Of a DNA stretch of 64,000 bases, positions 11,148 to 23,272 are shown one piece after another. Every line of letters begins with the position of its first letter. The first letter of the stretch is position 1. The DNA is from Annulohypoxylon bovei var. microspora (taxonomy: Eukaryota > Ascomycota > Sordariomycetes > Xylariales > Hypoxylaceae): contig MU405241.1 in the NCBI GenBank assembly GCA_022836615.1, forward strand, positions 62,001 to 126,000, read 5' to 3'. Position numbers and translations under genes: made by a program. The notes beneath the pieces are model-generated. The model was given only the letters and a program-made list of their open reading frames with translations. It ran no database searches and was not told the DNA's origin.

Positions 11148-13362
11148 CCACTGGGAATAATACGGATATCTATTTACGATGTGAACGGTTAGGCACGTGC
11201 CGGACGGGTCAATCTCGTCGTCGAATTTAAGAGAATACTGTCGGCGAGCCCGGATTTGGGGTCAACTATACTGTCGTTCGCGATCGGATGAGAGAGCACA
11301 TCGACAGTCGACAGGTAAAATGTGGCTAGAAGGTTATCCTAGGTAGGTTAGTAGGTAAGAATTATTCGGATAATATGTTCAAGGTTGTTGAAGCGTTTTG
11401 CGTATGCGCCAGTTAAAAAGAAAAGAGATGGTGCCTAGTAGATGATGAACAAAAAAATCAGGGACCACAAATAGAGGCGATGCGCTGACGGGATGCGAAT
11501 TATGTTTGATGCGACCAAGGTGACAAGGTGACAAGGGGAACGACGAAGCGGATTTCGATTTTCACATTATCCCGCTCTTGCGCTTGAAGAAGTTCTGAGA
11601 TCTGGCAGGTGTCTCCGCCTTAAACAGCTAGAGTTTCCAAGTATAATTCTACTCGGAGCTTCCTATTTCCTATTATCGACCGTTTATTACAAGATGGATA
11701 CCCCAGCAGCCCGTAGCTGCCGGTATGGAGAAATTTGATGTCAACTATGACCGTACCTTGCATAGAAATCGGGCAGGGCGGTACATACGAATACCTACTG
11801 AACCTTTAGCGCCGGTTTGTCCCTTCGTGCCACCTACCTTGCCTTCAATTACTTACACCTACCTGACCTACGCATCTTACCTTCCAGGTTCTATTTTATA
11901 TAGTCTGACATGGATCTATCTATTAAAGATAAGAAGCTTTATTGCCAATAGGTACCTACTGATATTCTTAATCGTACCTTTCTTACATACATACCTACCT
12001 AGGTACATACATTCTATTAACTATGTATTAAGTAACATTGAAGTCTCTATCCTTCATTATAACTTCGGTCGATTACACGTGGTTAGATCTTAAAGTCGTG
12101 CCACGTCTTTTGCCGCGATGATTCTTCTAGAATCTAGTATCCCGTGTTTAAGGGGTAGGTATTCAGCCCTAGTTTGAGTACCTCGTTTGAATACCTCGTT
12201 TGAAGTGATCCTCTAGGAAGTATTATTAGGTACAAGCCTATAAGTCAACAAACAGTAAAGTCACTTGATCATCTCGTGCAGATCCAATTGACTGTTTGCC
12301 TCATAATCAAAATGGTCAGACGATGAATATGCAATGCAGTCTCTACATTTACAGAAACTATTTGCTCCGAGAGGGTCCAGCGTTGTACTACCCTCCTGCT
12401 CTCCTATTGTTTTTATTGACATGTGAATGTTATGTACATAGTAGTGGGAGGTCAAGTTTAGCGGCAAGTCCGCGCAACTCTTAGTTAAGTCTTTACCCCT
12501 GTCCCTCTCGGATAATGAACTGGTTTTGGAACTCTCATCCGTAACCAAGATCTAAAAATCCGGGGGCGACTCGTAAGAGCTATCCCGTCACTGCCGCGGA
12601 TTCTAGACTGCTGTCTATCCCGTAGGTCATGTGAGCTCGAGGTATGCCTGCCTCAATTACCTACGGCAGTACTTTGTAGGTGTGCAAAAACAATGACGAA
12701 AGTGCTACTGGTGTGTAATCAGGGCATGTGACGCTGACTAACCACTACCAATTTGAGCTTCTATTGGTCCAACGTTTCTTTACGGACGGCTCTTTCATTT
12801 CCAGTTTAGAAATTTCATACATAAAGGAGGCGCCACCAATTACAACAATTTCTTGTCTCAACTCTCATTGACAGTGCAGTACAATAGTGGCGCAACCCAC
12901 AAAATTGTACTATGTGGTGCTCCCAGCCATAGCCAGATGGCTCAACTTATAGTTGATCTTACATTCGTTAAGTCCTCATTTCGCTAGGTTTTACTAAATT
13001 TTCTCTCTAACAACAATAAGCATTGTGGTATGCCAAAAGAAAACCTTTGATAAGGAGCGAACCCCAGATTTTATATGCAATGTGCTATGGTGAAGATAAC
13101 GGGTATCACGTGACCCATATGAATGGTTGCATAACGATGGTTATATTATCATATTTCGTATTCATAATTGGCTTTTAGGTTCGATTATGGTTTTTCCTCA
13201 AGGCTTCCACTTCAATGTTTGCAAACCTTTCCGTACCTGTGTGCCTAGCTACCTTTAGTCACGAGTATAAAGGTGATGGATTGGCTGCGAATGAGTGTAG
13301 AGCTTTAACTTCTATGTTTCTCTGTTCACTGGAAACCTCGTTTACCTGAAGATATTTTCGAT
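11148..13362. other. 2.2 kb divergent intergenic region between farB and the F-box gene
   Basis: The shared upstream region of two divergent genes. It contains a CTAGGTAGGTTAGTAGGTAA block near 11340, a TACCTACCTAGGTAC block at about 11992-12006, and an A/T-rich imperfect-repeat stretch at 11820-12060. A hairpin lies at 12878-12911. Short open frames (for example 12261-12548 on the minus strand) are unrecognised and have no support. Confidence 0.5.
12878..12911. repeat. Short inverted repeat / potential hairpin
   Basis: AGTACAAT (12878-12885) pairs with ATTGTACT (12904-12911). Inside it, GTGG pairs with CCAC around a six-base loop. It is a compact two-part stem in the intergenic region, about 450 bp before the F-box gene. 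Confidence 0.6.
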
Positions 13363-14820
13363 ATGGCTGTCTGGAACGACCTACCCGCTGAATTGAGGTT
13401 GGCGATTTATGAATACCTAGCCTACCAGGATGACGATCTTTCGAAAACACAATATCAACACCTCCCGCGTACCAACCACTCCTTATCTACATACGCAGCA
13501 GTGTCGCGCGAATTCCAAGCATTTTTCGAGGAACGGACTTTTAAGCAACTGATATTACGCCAGTCAGACCTTGCGGAATTCGAAAAAATCCTCGTCCCGC
13601 ATCGACGACGTTGGCTACGTCGGTTGTGGTTGCGGATCGAACTTCGGCGATACTCCTGTCGCTCATGCTTTTATCCAGAATGTGCCAGGGACGCAAACGA
13701 AAATAGCGCTACCTTTACAACTTCGATATGGAAGCTTTTCAAAATACTTAAAGGGTGGGAAATCAAGGGGCAGATACCACTCAGCCAAATATCACTTACT
13801 CTTCTCTTGAGTGCATACTCACCAAGTGATATTGAACAGCATTTTCGAGATTTTTATATCAATGAAGACCTTTCAACATTCCACTCCACATCTCACTTAT
13901 ATAATCATTACGGGCCTCAGTATTGCTGGTGCTATGGTCTACATGTCGTACCAAGTTGGGGCCCCAGACTCCGGCTATTTGGACTACCTCTCGAGCTTGA
14001 CTTGAGTCAAGTCAGCGCAAAAGTGCCTCCTCTCTTACCGACGCTGGACTTTGTCACCGGCTTTATCATGTCAAGGCAGTTCTACCGGAAGATTCCTAGC
14101 CTTGGCCTCATCCTCCGAAGCTTCCCCAACTTGCAAGATATCAGCTACGAGCAATGGCGCCGAGTGGAAGGAAACCGTGACGGTGAATATGCTATTCTTC
14201 GCGAAGTCATAGAGGCTTTGCCATCGAATCTTCGAAGATTCTCGATTTTCCTAGACGCTAATGTTGGGCTACACTGGCCCAATATAAGCAAAGGCATTAT
14301 GGAGAGTGATGTTGCATCCGCACATAAACTAAGGACAGTAAGTCGCCAGTATACCAAGATCGACGCATCCTTTTTCGTAGATGCCCAATACTTCTTTGCT
14401 ACTTTCATATCGGGTCCATCGGGGGAGGAATGTTGGCCGAATCTGGAAACCTTCACCATGACTTCCGCTCTGCTCAGCTCGAAGTCGCGTGGTAGATACG
14501 GCGACATGCTCGAAGGCGCCGCAAAAGCTGCCTTGCGCATGCCTAAACTTCGTATGCTTCAGATATGGTTCGGATACGCTAATGAATTTTGTCTCTTCCG
14601 CTATATGAAGGAGCAGGAAGACTCGCTCATCGAGTGGGTGCGTACCAGCAACGCTCTTCGAGGTCCAAATCAAGGGGTTGTACAGGCTTGGCAGGCGGTT
14701 GCGGACGAGACTCGAAGAGGTCAATTGCGCATCAAACAACCCGATATAAAAATTCCTAAATTAAAAAACTATATCTCCGCCCATCCTTTCTGCTATGGGC
14801 CTGGTAGAATTATCTTATGA
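13363..14820 (+). CDS. F-box-like / DUF6546-type hypothetical protein, single exon
   Basis: 485-residue protein that opens with an F-box-like motif (WNDLPAELRLAIYEYLA, residues 4-20), as expected for a substrate adaptor of an SCF ubiquitin ligase. The remainder matches the pattern of fungal proteins labelled DUF6546: VSREFQAFFEERTFKQL, then a GECWPNLETFTMTSALLS-like line (here GEECWPNLETF) and a C-terminal MLQIWFGYANEF strand. No signal peptide or membrane segment is visible. Such genes are numerous and fast-evolving in filamentous ascomycetes, and their targets are unknown. The start is the first Met, immediately before the F-box. Family placement is by pattern recall and not by search. Confidence 0.8.
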   Translation: MAVWNDLPAELRLAIYEYLAYQDDDLSKTQYQHLPRTNHSLSTYAAVSREFQAFFEERTFKQLILRQSDLAEFEKILVPHRRRWLRRLWLRIELRRYSCRSCFYPECARDANENSATFTTSIWKLFKILKGWEIKGQIPLSQISLTLLLSAYSPSDIEQHFRDFYINEDLSTFHSTSHLYNHYGPQYCWCYGLHVVPSWGPRLRLFGLPLELDLSQVSAKVPPLLPTLDFVTGFIMSRQFYRKIPSLGLILRSFPNLQDISYEQWRRVEGNRDGEYAILREVIEALPSNLRRFSIFLDANVGLHWPNISKGIMESDVASAHKLRTVSRQYTKIDASFFVDAQYFFATFISGPSGEECWPNLETFTMTSALLSSKSRGRYGDMLEGAAKAALRMPKLRMLQIWFGYANEFCLFRYMKEQEDSLIEWVRTSNALRGPNQGVVQAWQAVADETRRGQLRIKQPDIKIPKLKNYISAHPFCYGPGRIIL

Positions 14821-15582
14821 TCTTCTGCTCAACAGCTGGCGTGGGAAGTCATACACTTGAAAGGTGTCTAGACGATGTGAGGTTCTAGATTAAAAGAATC
14901 AATCTTTCAAGAGAACAATAAAACTTCGTAAAAACACTAGACAAGCCCCGATCGAGCCTTTCGCAAAATGAAGTGAGCCAAAGCTTAGAAGTATAGCTAT
15001 AACTACGTTGTTTGGGATGTTGCCAGATGTGTAAGAATGAGTAAGGGCTAGGCCGTGCTGGCGTTACGAGACTTCGCTATGATTGCTTAAAATTTTTATA
15101 GAAAAAAAGTGTATCGGTGACAGTTACGTTAGCCAGGGCATTGATGGCTTTGAGTTTATCATGCCATATATATAGCATATGCTTATTTTTACTAGGTATT
15201 TAGTATTGTGCTAGAGAGTATAAAGACCACAACTCGCCTATTGCTTTACACGTAGATCTTGCCCGTGAACCTTAAAAGGGGTCAATGTTACATAGTAATC
15301 CTCTACTACATACTTTTACTAGCGAAACTCTTTCTACTTCTGGTTCAAGACGACCAGACACTCAGGCGGCCTGTTCTCTTGTAGCTGTTATAGATATTTC
15401 GTCACGTACCGGTAGGTAGATCATTACTACAAGCAAGTACCTAGGTATGTAGCAAAGTCGGGGAGCAAGTCATTCACTTGGTGGCGTTGTCACAAAGTCC
15501 ACGTGTCGGCATATACAAATTTTATTATCTCTGCTTTCCGTCTATGGGTTCGAGGCAGCAGGTAGCCTTATGCAAATCATGT
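14821..15582. other. Convergent intergenic region, F-box gene and MCD4
   Basis: The 3' flanks of two convergent genes, A/T-rich. It contains TACCTAGGTATG at about 15439-15450. No gene seen. Confidence 0.5.
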
Positions 15583-18500
15583 CTATTTTCCATCCTCGAC
15601 GGGAGACGTATCCTCCTGTTTCGCCTCTCCGTTGGTTATTTCGACCGGTGCTTCCAGTGCTTCCGGTGATACTGGTGCTTCCGGTAATGCTGGTGCTTCT
15701 GGTGCTTCCGGCGTTTTCCCGTTTGTCACAATGGTAGCCGCCGACTCGTGAGAGCTATTAACCTCAATGCCGGCGATGAACAACGCGCTCACGCCCTCGA
15801 GGGCGGCGACGAAGACGCATAGGAGACTAGCTATGGCAAAGTGGCTGATCGTGGACCCTATCTCGAGCCACGAGCCCTCATCCTTCACCACCCAGAAGAA
15901 GTGGAGGGTTAATATATCGCTTAGCGCCATCGTGACCATGAAGAGCGCCGATGGCGCCACGCCGATCCTTTTGTTAAGAATGCCTAGGTTTGCAGATATG
16001 AGGACAAATGGGATCATAAGTTTTAGGATTAAGAGTGCCCCTTGAGAAAAGGGGTCGAATATAGGGAGAAGGCGACATACGCTCTCCAAGCTGAACGAGG
16101 AGATCGACGCGACGTTGCCGGTGCTGAAGAATGCTGATTGGAGCAGAACGAAAAAGAACAGTGCTACACGAGCATCTGATAGAGCTAATGGCCGGAACTT
16201 AGACACGACCGTCTCTGTAACTGCCTTCGCGGTGCTCTTCTCTTCCACTAATGCTTTCCTGGTTGACTGTAGGAATTCGTATGCATGGTGTTCTAGTCGT
16301 ACCCAGGTGACTAGAAATAGGCTGAAGGCAAAGTAGAATAGGCCCTCGTAGGATATGGTGAGGATCACGAATGTTGGAGCACATGTTAGGAATATTACTA
16401 GAAGCCTGTGAAGATAGTGGTTATTGGGTTGAAGTCGATGAGCAAGCGGCATTAGAAAAGACACAACTAGCACAAGCCATGCAACAGCTTGATTTCCTCG
16501 CGGTAGACCCTCTTTCGCTTGTAGCGATCGGGCGCTGTCCCGAGTTACAAGCATAGCTAGGAGGACGAGTCCAATCTACCAATGGTTAGAGCAGCTTTTA
16601 GATAGAGATTTTAGTGCTTACTTGAATACCGATCAACGATCTCGAGATTTCGTTGCCGGTTTTAGCCGTATTAAGTTTTTTCGAACTCGAGAGATTGACT
16701 AAGAGTTTCTTTTCAAAAACCAAGTATAGAACACCAACAGCTGCCATGAGTAGGCCACCAAGCATGCTACTGTATATCAGCTTAGTACCTTACGACGATG
16801 ACTAAATTAACCTACATGAGTGGTATGCTCTCAACCTTCATCGCTGGGAGCAAAGTAAAAATACTCATTAGCAAACTTGCTACGAACCAGGTTGCAGACA
16901 GAGCAGCATGCTTTTGAAGAAAAGAGATCCCGATGGTTAGCGGATAAAACGCTGCGACGACGAATAGAACAGTTAATATTTCCCGATGGATATACCCAAG
17001 TGCCTGGATCGTGTTATTATTAAGAACCACTAGAGAGGTCGAAAAGGGGTACATACTAGTGACTCGATGATTCCAACATAAGTGACCATGTTGAGTATAA
17101 GAGTTAGCACATTAGCACCGGTTTTGATGTGTCCGAACAAAGCTAGTCTTCCCTTGATCAAACTGTCTCTGCGAGCGTAGACTTCTTCCCAGAAGAATAT
17201 AGGGAAGAAAGCATATGCATAGTATGTCATAGGTGAGTGAGATATGATGAAGGACGAATAAAGTGTAATGAGAATAGATGAGAAAACAATGGTACCGCCA
17301 AGAGTTCTCGAAGCCTTTGCCGTCCCTTGCAATACATGCAGGTCTAAAACGGTTGTCAGGGCGTACGCCATCCATCCAAGATAACCAATAGTGATAAGAG
17401 CCCTCAGGAATAGCCAATCGTAGGTCTGCAAGTAACGCATTCCCTCGAGTCCGATTTTCATCAGCACCGCAGATTCTTCAATGGCTTCTTCGAAGTTTCC
17501 ATTACTGATCAACTCCTTGATAGACGAAACTCGACTCTCAGGGGATGATCCGTGTTCCTCGCTTAAAGGTGTATAAGGCTGATATCTTATTTCCTTTTCT
17601 TTCTTGCTAATCTCTTTCACTTTATACATTTCGAGGATCTCTTGAGCATTTACCAGAGATGCTTCGGCCTTCTCTTTGATATTCGCAGAGAGATATGAGA
17701 GCGGGAGCTCACCCACAGAGTTAGCTGGATACTCGACGCCGATTAAGTAAGCCATCAAGGCCGCGATATCAGCTTGTTGTACGTCATTCCTCTTGATCTG
17801 GTCCAAGTTCCAATCCGAGGAATATTCATCGTGACCGGGAGCGACGGCGCTCGGATACACTAAGGGCTTTGCAACACCTGATCCCCACGCAATTAATGGC
17901 GTTCTAGTGTTGTCCGGATGACCATCTCCGTGGCTTCCCCAATCGCTCATACCATGGTCAGCCGTGAAAACGAAGGCGGTCCTATCATCACTGTAGAACT
18001 TCTGGATCAGATCGACAATTTCCTTAACGCCTTGATCGACAACTTTGATATTATTTAGATATTCCTTCGAATAGGGTCGATACGAATGACCAGTAGTGTC
18101 GAGTCCCAGGAGGTGTAGGAATAATACAATTTTGTCTTGCCTGAGAGCAGCATTCAACGTCTTATTCTTCTCAGCAGCGGCAAACATCTCTTTCACATGG
18201 TCGAACACGTAGAGATCTAGCTCAAGCGCACCTTGAGTGAAATCTTCGAAGTCAGCACCGTAACAATCCGCATCTATCCTGCCGGGAGTTGCGCCATGCT
18301 GGAACATAGGAAGAATATCAGGACTACCCCAGCTCCACGTATGCGCACTCCTATTAAAGACACTGTCGAAGTTGACCGGGTTGAGCTTCCAGCCAGTCGC
18401 AACGGCAGAAACATCCTCGTAAAGCCCGGCTATCAGCGCGACATGACCGGGTCTAGATTCTGTAGGCACTCTTGTATGTGATACACCAAATGTACCGTGT

Positions 18501-18854
18501 TCTAGTACGCGGGAACGTAGGTAAGGCGCGAGTGGTCTCGGGGTATTGTCCGCTTCGGTTTGGGGGAACGGTTCGGGATGCGATTGGAAAGCCTTGTCGG
18601 CGCGCAATCCATCGCCTAGGAGACATGTAATTAGTAGGTGAAAGCTACGTGACACTCTGTAAAGAACGGTACACACCAACAAAGAGAACGAGTCGATCTG
18701 CCGGCGCTTTTACTCCTATAGGCCTCTCTACCCGGAATAATTGCATGCCACTAACGATAGGACTGACAAAGTAGATGTCAAATATGGAGTATATGTAAAT
18801 CAGATGGAATACCATGGCTATAGCCAGGAATCTGAAGCGGCTGGTGCCCGCCAT
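15583..18854 (-). CDS. MCD4: GPI ethanolamine phosphate transferase 1 (Mcd4), 5 exons
   Basis: ER enzyme that adds phosphoethanolamine to the first mannose of GPI precursors. Exons (plus-strand coordinates): 18677-18854, 17057-18615, 16816-17003, 16622-16769 and 15583-16575; 1021 residues. An N-terminal membrane anchor (about residues 8-30) precedes a luminal alkaline-phosphatase-like domain. Visible metal/catalytic signatures are GDGLRAD (60-66), the HGTFGVSHTRVPTESRPGH block, LLGLDTTGHSYRP, and FTADHGMSDWGSHGDGHP. The C-terminal half is a multi-helix membrane domain. Introns are GT-AG; the 53-nt second intron was chosen because it keeps frame, whereas an earlier CTAG would leave only 27 nt. 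The extreme C-terminus carries a PEAP/EAP-type repeat (about 15625-15720). Neighbour Csm1/Pcs1 is in tandem and unrelated in function. Confidence 0.95.
15650..15717. repeat. GGTGCTTCC-type minisatellite inside MCD4
   Basis: Imperfect 9-18 bp units (GGTGCTTCYGG) repeated on the plus strand. On the coding strand they give the PEAPALPEAPVSPEALEAP tail of Mcd4. Confidence 0.7.
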
Positions 18855-19560
18855 GGCCGTAGACTCTAATGGGCAGGTCGTGTCGTGGAGGTGGAATAAG
18901 CGGGTGTTGGTTGGCGAAGCGCCTCGTCAGAAATTCGACTATTTTTTTTACACAAGATATTGGTCAACCCGATCCCAACCCATACGGACTAGAAAGGGGA
19001 AATAGACAGATAGGCGCGGAATATGCCGGTATACATGCCATCGGCTCTGACTAAGGATGGTTGCTTTAAGTTGGGTCTTGATTTTTGCGAAAATTACGAA
19101 GTATGCGAAATAAGAAGAAGACAAATCTACAAAAAAGTTGGGATTGGCAAATTGGAAACTGCTCTGGTTGCGGCCGTCAAGGTCCACTGCCATCTGGGGA
19201 ATCGCGTTTGCGCTTGCAGGGATCATTACAGGGCTGATCACGTACCGACGTACCATGATTTCCTGCGGAAGCTGGGAAGCTCCAATTAGTTTCACGGGTT
19301 CGGGGACGTGGCACCGGGCCGAAACGACCCACATCCGAGAGCATATCCACTCTAATTATATCACAAAAATTGTTACTTTATGCAGCCCGTTCAACCCGTT
19401 TTAACGCGGGAACCGAGTCATGCGATGGTATTATTCTGGTATCCGAATATATACAGCAATTCATTTCCCCGTTCGTCCAGACTTCATATAACCGAATGAA
19501 TCGAATGAACCGAATGAATCAAACCAACCAAAAGACGCCGCTTATCGTTTAGAGCAATGT
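18855..19560. other. Intergenic, MCD4 promoter side
   Basis: About 700 bp between two minus-strand genes. It holds the MCD4 upstream region and the 3' flank of the Pcs1 gene. Near 19493-19530 there is a short tandem repeat of CGAATGAAT/CCGAATGAA units. No gene seen. Confidence 0.5.
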
Positions 19561-21157
19561 TCATTCTGGACGTTCTGTCAAGGATCTCATGACCCTCGAA
19601 TAAAACCTCGCCGCATGAGATTGGGGGAATGAAATCTCCTCCACAAGATAGTCAGGCAGCATATCGATTAAGTCCTGATCGCGGCTTGGATCTAGCTGGG
19701 GCATGTATACGAATTGAGGTTCATCAGGTTTTTCTGTCGTTTCGTCGCAGCCCACGGCAAGTTTGAAATGGAGAGCTGGGAAAGCAGTCAGTGAACCGCT
19801 CGATATGCAAAATAAATGATTTGAGAGAGAACTTACTTCCGTTTCTACCTGTCTGAATGCAATCATAAGTGTCGCCGCCGTTCGATTCTCGCTTGACACC
19901 GCGAACGATCAAGCCTGTCAAGTCTCCATACAAGTCCTCCCTCATTTGTGCTACTTGTGCCGTCGCCTCGGCATTAGCGAGAAGTCGGTTGTTCAAATTG
20001 TTATTTCCTTTCATAGCACTGCCTGGAACCTTCGTGGTTACTGTTTCGGTAGATCGAGCAGCGGACAATTTCGTAGAAAGTGTCTTGATTTCTGTCTTCG
20101 CTCCCGTCAAAGAAGCGTTGGTATCGTCGACCTTGTTTTGTAGTTCTTCTACTTTAGTCTGGCTGGCCTCTAATTGCTGTCTTAGGCGCTGTGTTTCTTT
20201 AGCTAGCTCAGTCTGAGTAGATAATTGTGCCTTCAAGGTTGTGATCAGCTGATTAGCGGCTAGGAAATTGTTAGTCGTCCTTCATGCTGAGTTTCTTTCA
20301 TAAGACCTACTGTTAGCTTTCTCTTCTGACTGCTTCTTGAGTAGATCATAGTTGCGCTCCGCCTCCTTAACACCAATCTCACGTAGGTCCCGATATTTCG
20401 CCTCTAAGCTCTCATATTTTCGGGTTAAGTCTCCCACCCGCCTCCTCATTGCTGGCTCCTGAAGTTCAGAATCTGATGCTGGGACTGCTCTTCGCTCTGT
20501 ACCGAAAAGATCGTGCGATTGATGCCGCTGAACAGAAGATAGCACAGGTCGGTGAGAAGGTAACTCCTCTATCCGATCATACTCTTCCACACTTAATTCC
20601 GTCGTCTCGACCGCTTGCGTTTCCGGAACTTCATCCTGAACAGGTTGTGTTTCGGGTATTTCTGGCTCGGGAGGTGGAGTGTCGGCTTTCGCTTTCGGCT
20701 TACGTCCTCTTCTGCCAGTTGGTTGAGCTATGGGCTCTGGTTGATCCGCAGTCGATATGTCTTCGTCGTTAGATGTCTTCGGAACTTTTGCAGCTCTTGG
20801 ACGTCCCCTTCCACCCTTAGGCTTTTCCTCGACAGCCATCGAGATCTCGTCATCCTCGTCGTCTACTGCAGGGACAGGTTCCTCCGGGGCTGCTCGCTTT
20901 TTCCCCTTTCCTCGTGCGGGTTTATCTTGAACGTTCGAGGGTTTATCAGCCAAAGCTTTTCGCGCTGGAGCTTTTGAAGCGGCTGTCTTACCACTCGTCT
21001 GACGCGTCGCGTTCTGAGTTGATTTAGCGGCTCGGTTCGCGCGTGTTCTTGCTGGAGCCATTTTCGTAGCAACCACCGTGTCCTCCCCCAGGATATCCGC
21101 CGCCTCGTCGTCCGACTCCACTAACCCGAGTAATGCAACACCCTTCGCCTTTGACAT
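19561..21157 (-). CDS. PCS1: Monopolin subunit Csm1/Pcs1, kinetochore protein, 3 exons
   Basis: Csm1 (budding yeast) / Pcs1 (fission yeast) forms the V-shaped monopolin complex that cross-links kinetochore microtubule sites and acts at rDNA. Exons (plus-strand coordinates): 20311-21157, 19837-20259 and 19561-19775; 494 residues. The N-terminal 240 residues are charged and low in complexity, with AT-hook-like GRGRPRAAK and repeated PETQ motifs. A coiled coil follows (about 245-355), and then the globular Csm1/Pcs1 domain (LYGDLTGLIVRGVKRE, then LHFKLAVGCDE and FVYMPQLDP). Intron 1 has an ideal GACTAAC branch site close to its acceptor. I start at the Met of MSKAKGVALLGL; an upstream in-frame Met at 21205 would add 16 residues. 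It shares a 605 bp upstream region with Msp1. Confidence 0.88.
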
Positions 21158-21762
21158 CGAACGCGATATTTTAACGATGGCGCGTGTTCTTTCGGTTCTT
21201 GTCAATGCTGCTTAAAAGTCTACCTCGAGCCAATTTTGAGCAAACTCAAATATAACTGGGTAGTTCCGTAAACCGAAAATTAATAAACTACGTAATGTCG
21301 TTTGTCGTTTGTCGTTGTAGTTTATCGATCACGAGACGTGAGTAGGTAGGTACCGAGATATGAATGTGTATCCTAGGCTATGATGAATTATGGAGGGATA
21401 AGTTTTCGCCAATCATGTTTGCCGTTGAGGGGTCCGAGTAAACAAAATATTTACAGGGGTGATGGAGGTTCCACATTAAAATCTTAGCTAAACTTAAATC
21501 GATAAGACCCGGGTCTGAGCTGAATCTCATTATGTAAGCATGCTACACAAGTTCATCTGCAGAAGCAGCCACATTTTATGTGGCGTCAATTCCTTGGACA
21601 GTCCAGGTTACCCTTGATATTTCAGCACTCGATTCCAAGATTCTGAGTCGGGACTTGCATGCGCGGCCGTCCAATATTGTGGCGTGGCGTATTTACAACA
21701 AACAGCACAGCTTGCATTTTAATCTCTCCTAATATCTCCCAGCCGCCTGGGAGGCATATCAA
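21158..21762. promoter_or_regulatory. Bidirectional upstream region of PCS1 and MSP1
   Basis: 605 bp between divergent start codons. It has a GAGTAGGTAGGTACCG stretch at about 21340 and repeated CGTTTGTCGTTTGTCGTT at about 21297-21316. I see no TATA box that can be assigned with confidence. Confidence 0.5.
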
Positions 21763-23272
21763 ATGATTCTCAGTGGGATTAAGCAGTCCTTCGCCATGGT
21801 TGATCGAAGACGAAATGGTTCCGACTATATCTGGGACGTACTATTAATCCTAGGTACCGTATGTGATTTACTCTTCAATCTATTCTAATCCGGACTCAAT
21901 CGAAGTATCCTTTTTAACGTCTGCTAACATTGATGGTTGGTTGACTAGGCCGGAGCAGCGTGGTTTCTAACCAGAAATGTTATATCAACCCTCCAAGGAA
22001 CCCTCGCCGACCCAGATAAGGAAAAACGCGAACAAGCTCGAATCAAAGCGAAAGCGAACCTCCAAAGGTTACGAAAGGCAAGAAACCAGGACGATGGCAA
22101 TGAGGAAGACTTAAGTAGTAGCACGGGGAGAGGTCCCCGAGTCGAAGATCTAGTCCTTAACGAGTATGAGAACCTTGTTGCGTTGGAAGTTGTTGCTCCC
22201 GAAGATATACCTGTTGGATTTGATGGTAGGCTTGCTTTGTCTCAAGAGTTTGGACTTACATCTCTAATATGGATAACAGATATTGGTGGATTAGAAGATA
22301 TTATAGAAGAGGTGAAGGAATCCGTCATATACCCGTTAACGATGCCACATCTCTACTCGCACGCGGCTCCTCTACTGTCTGCACCGTCAGGCGTATTACT
22401 CTACGGACCCCCTGGCTGCGGCAAGACCATGTTAGCGAAAGCTGTCGCGCACGAGAGTGGTGCATCTTTCATCAATCTTCACATCTCGACTTTAACCGAA
22501 AAGTGGTACGGAGACTCGAATAAGCTTGTACGGGCAGTGTTCTCATTAGCCCGCAAACTACAACCTGCCATCATCTTTATAGATGAAATAGATGCGGTGT
22601 TGGGGACCAGAAGAAGCGGTGAACACGAGGCTAGTGGCATGGTTAAGGCAGAGTAAGATTTCTATTCGCTTGCACAAGCGTATTGCAATACTAATGACGA
22701 TCAGGTTCATGACGTTGTGGGATGGTTTAACTTCATCAAATACTCAGGGGCTTCCCGCTAGAATTGTCGTGCTTGGAGCTACCAATCGTATTCATGACAT
22801 CGACGAAGCCATTCTACGTAGAATGCCCAAGAAATTCCCCGTATCATTGCCGGATAAGAACCAGCGACTACGAATACTTCAACTGATTCTGAAAGATACC
22901 AATACCGATCCTAGCAACTTTAATGTCGAATATATTGCTAGGGTAACGGCAGGCATGTCTGGTAGTGATATTAAGGAAGCTTGCCGCGATGCCGCTATGG
23001 CACCGGTTCGAGAATATATTCGCGAGCACCGCGCAAGCGGAGTTGCTATGTCGGCCATTGACCCATCAAAGGTGCGAGGAATTCGCACGGAAGATTTCTT
23101 TGGGCGAAAGGGTGCCGGTCAAATTCTGATGAAAAATCCTCCACGAGCGAAGTCATCGAGTGACGAGTACGAAGATGTTGAGGATGATGCTGTCACGGTC
23201 GAGACATCGACTACAGGTGCAAAGACTACAGAGGCTACAGAAGCCACAGAGGCCACGGAGGCTTCTGCTTAA
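21763..23272 (+). CDS. MSP1: Msp1/ATAD1 mitochondrial outer-membrane AAA ATPase, 4 exons
   Basis: AAA+ translocase that extracts mislocalised tail-anchored proteins from the mitochondrial outer membrane and peroxisomes. Exons 21763-21858, 21949-22225, 22280-22652 and 22705-23272; 437 residues. An N-terminal transmembrane helix (about 24-44, spanning the first joint LILGT/AGAAWFL) is followed by a charged linker and the AAA core. The core has DDIGGL after the second joint, Walker A GPPGCGKT (167-174), pore loop KWYGDS with W200-Y201, and Walker B IIFIDEID (D226/E227). Then come FMTLWDGL, GATNR, and arginine-finger region ILRRMPKKF. The C-terminus ends with an acidic tail and a TEATEATEATEASA repeat. 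All four joints are in phase with GT-AG introns of 50-90 nt. Confidence 0.95.

Noticed and set aside
12261..12548. 95-codon minus-strand frame
   Set aside because: No recognisable domain, lies in A/T-rich intergenic DNA and has no splice partners.
12920..12995. Possible tRNA-like stretch AGCCAGATGGCTCAACTT
   Set aside because: No B box (GGTTCGANTCC) or acceptor stem follows, so not a tRNA.
17030..17056. Acceptor CTAG giving a 27-nt MCD4 intron 2
   Set aside because: Too short to splice. The 53-nt option keeps frame and has a TTAATAATAAC branch-like sequence.
21158..21205. Upstream Met giving PCS1 16 extra residues
   Set aside because: The added residues (MTRTERTRAIVKISRS) are basic and not obviously family-like; kept as an alternative start only.
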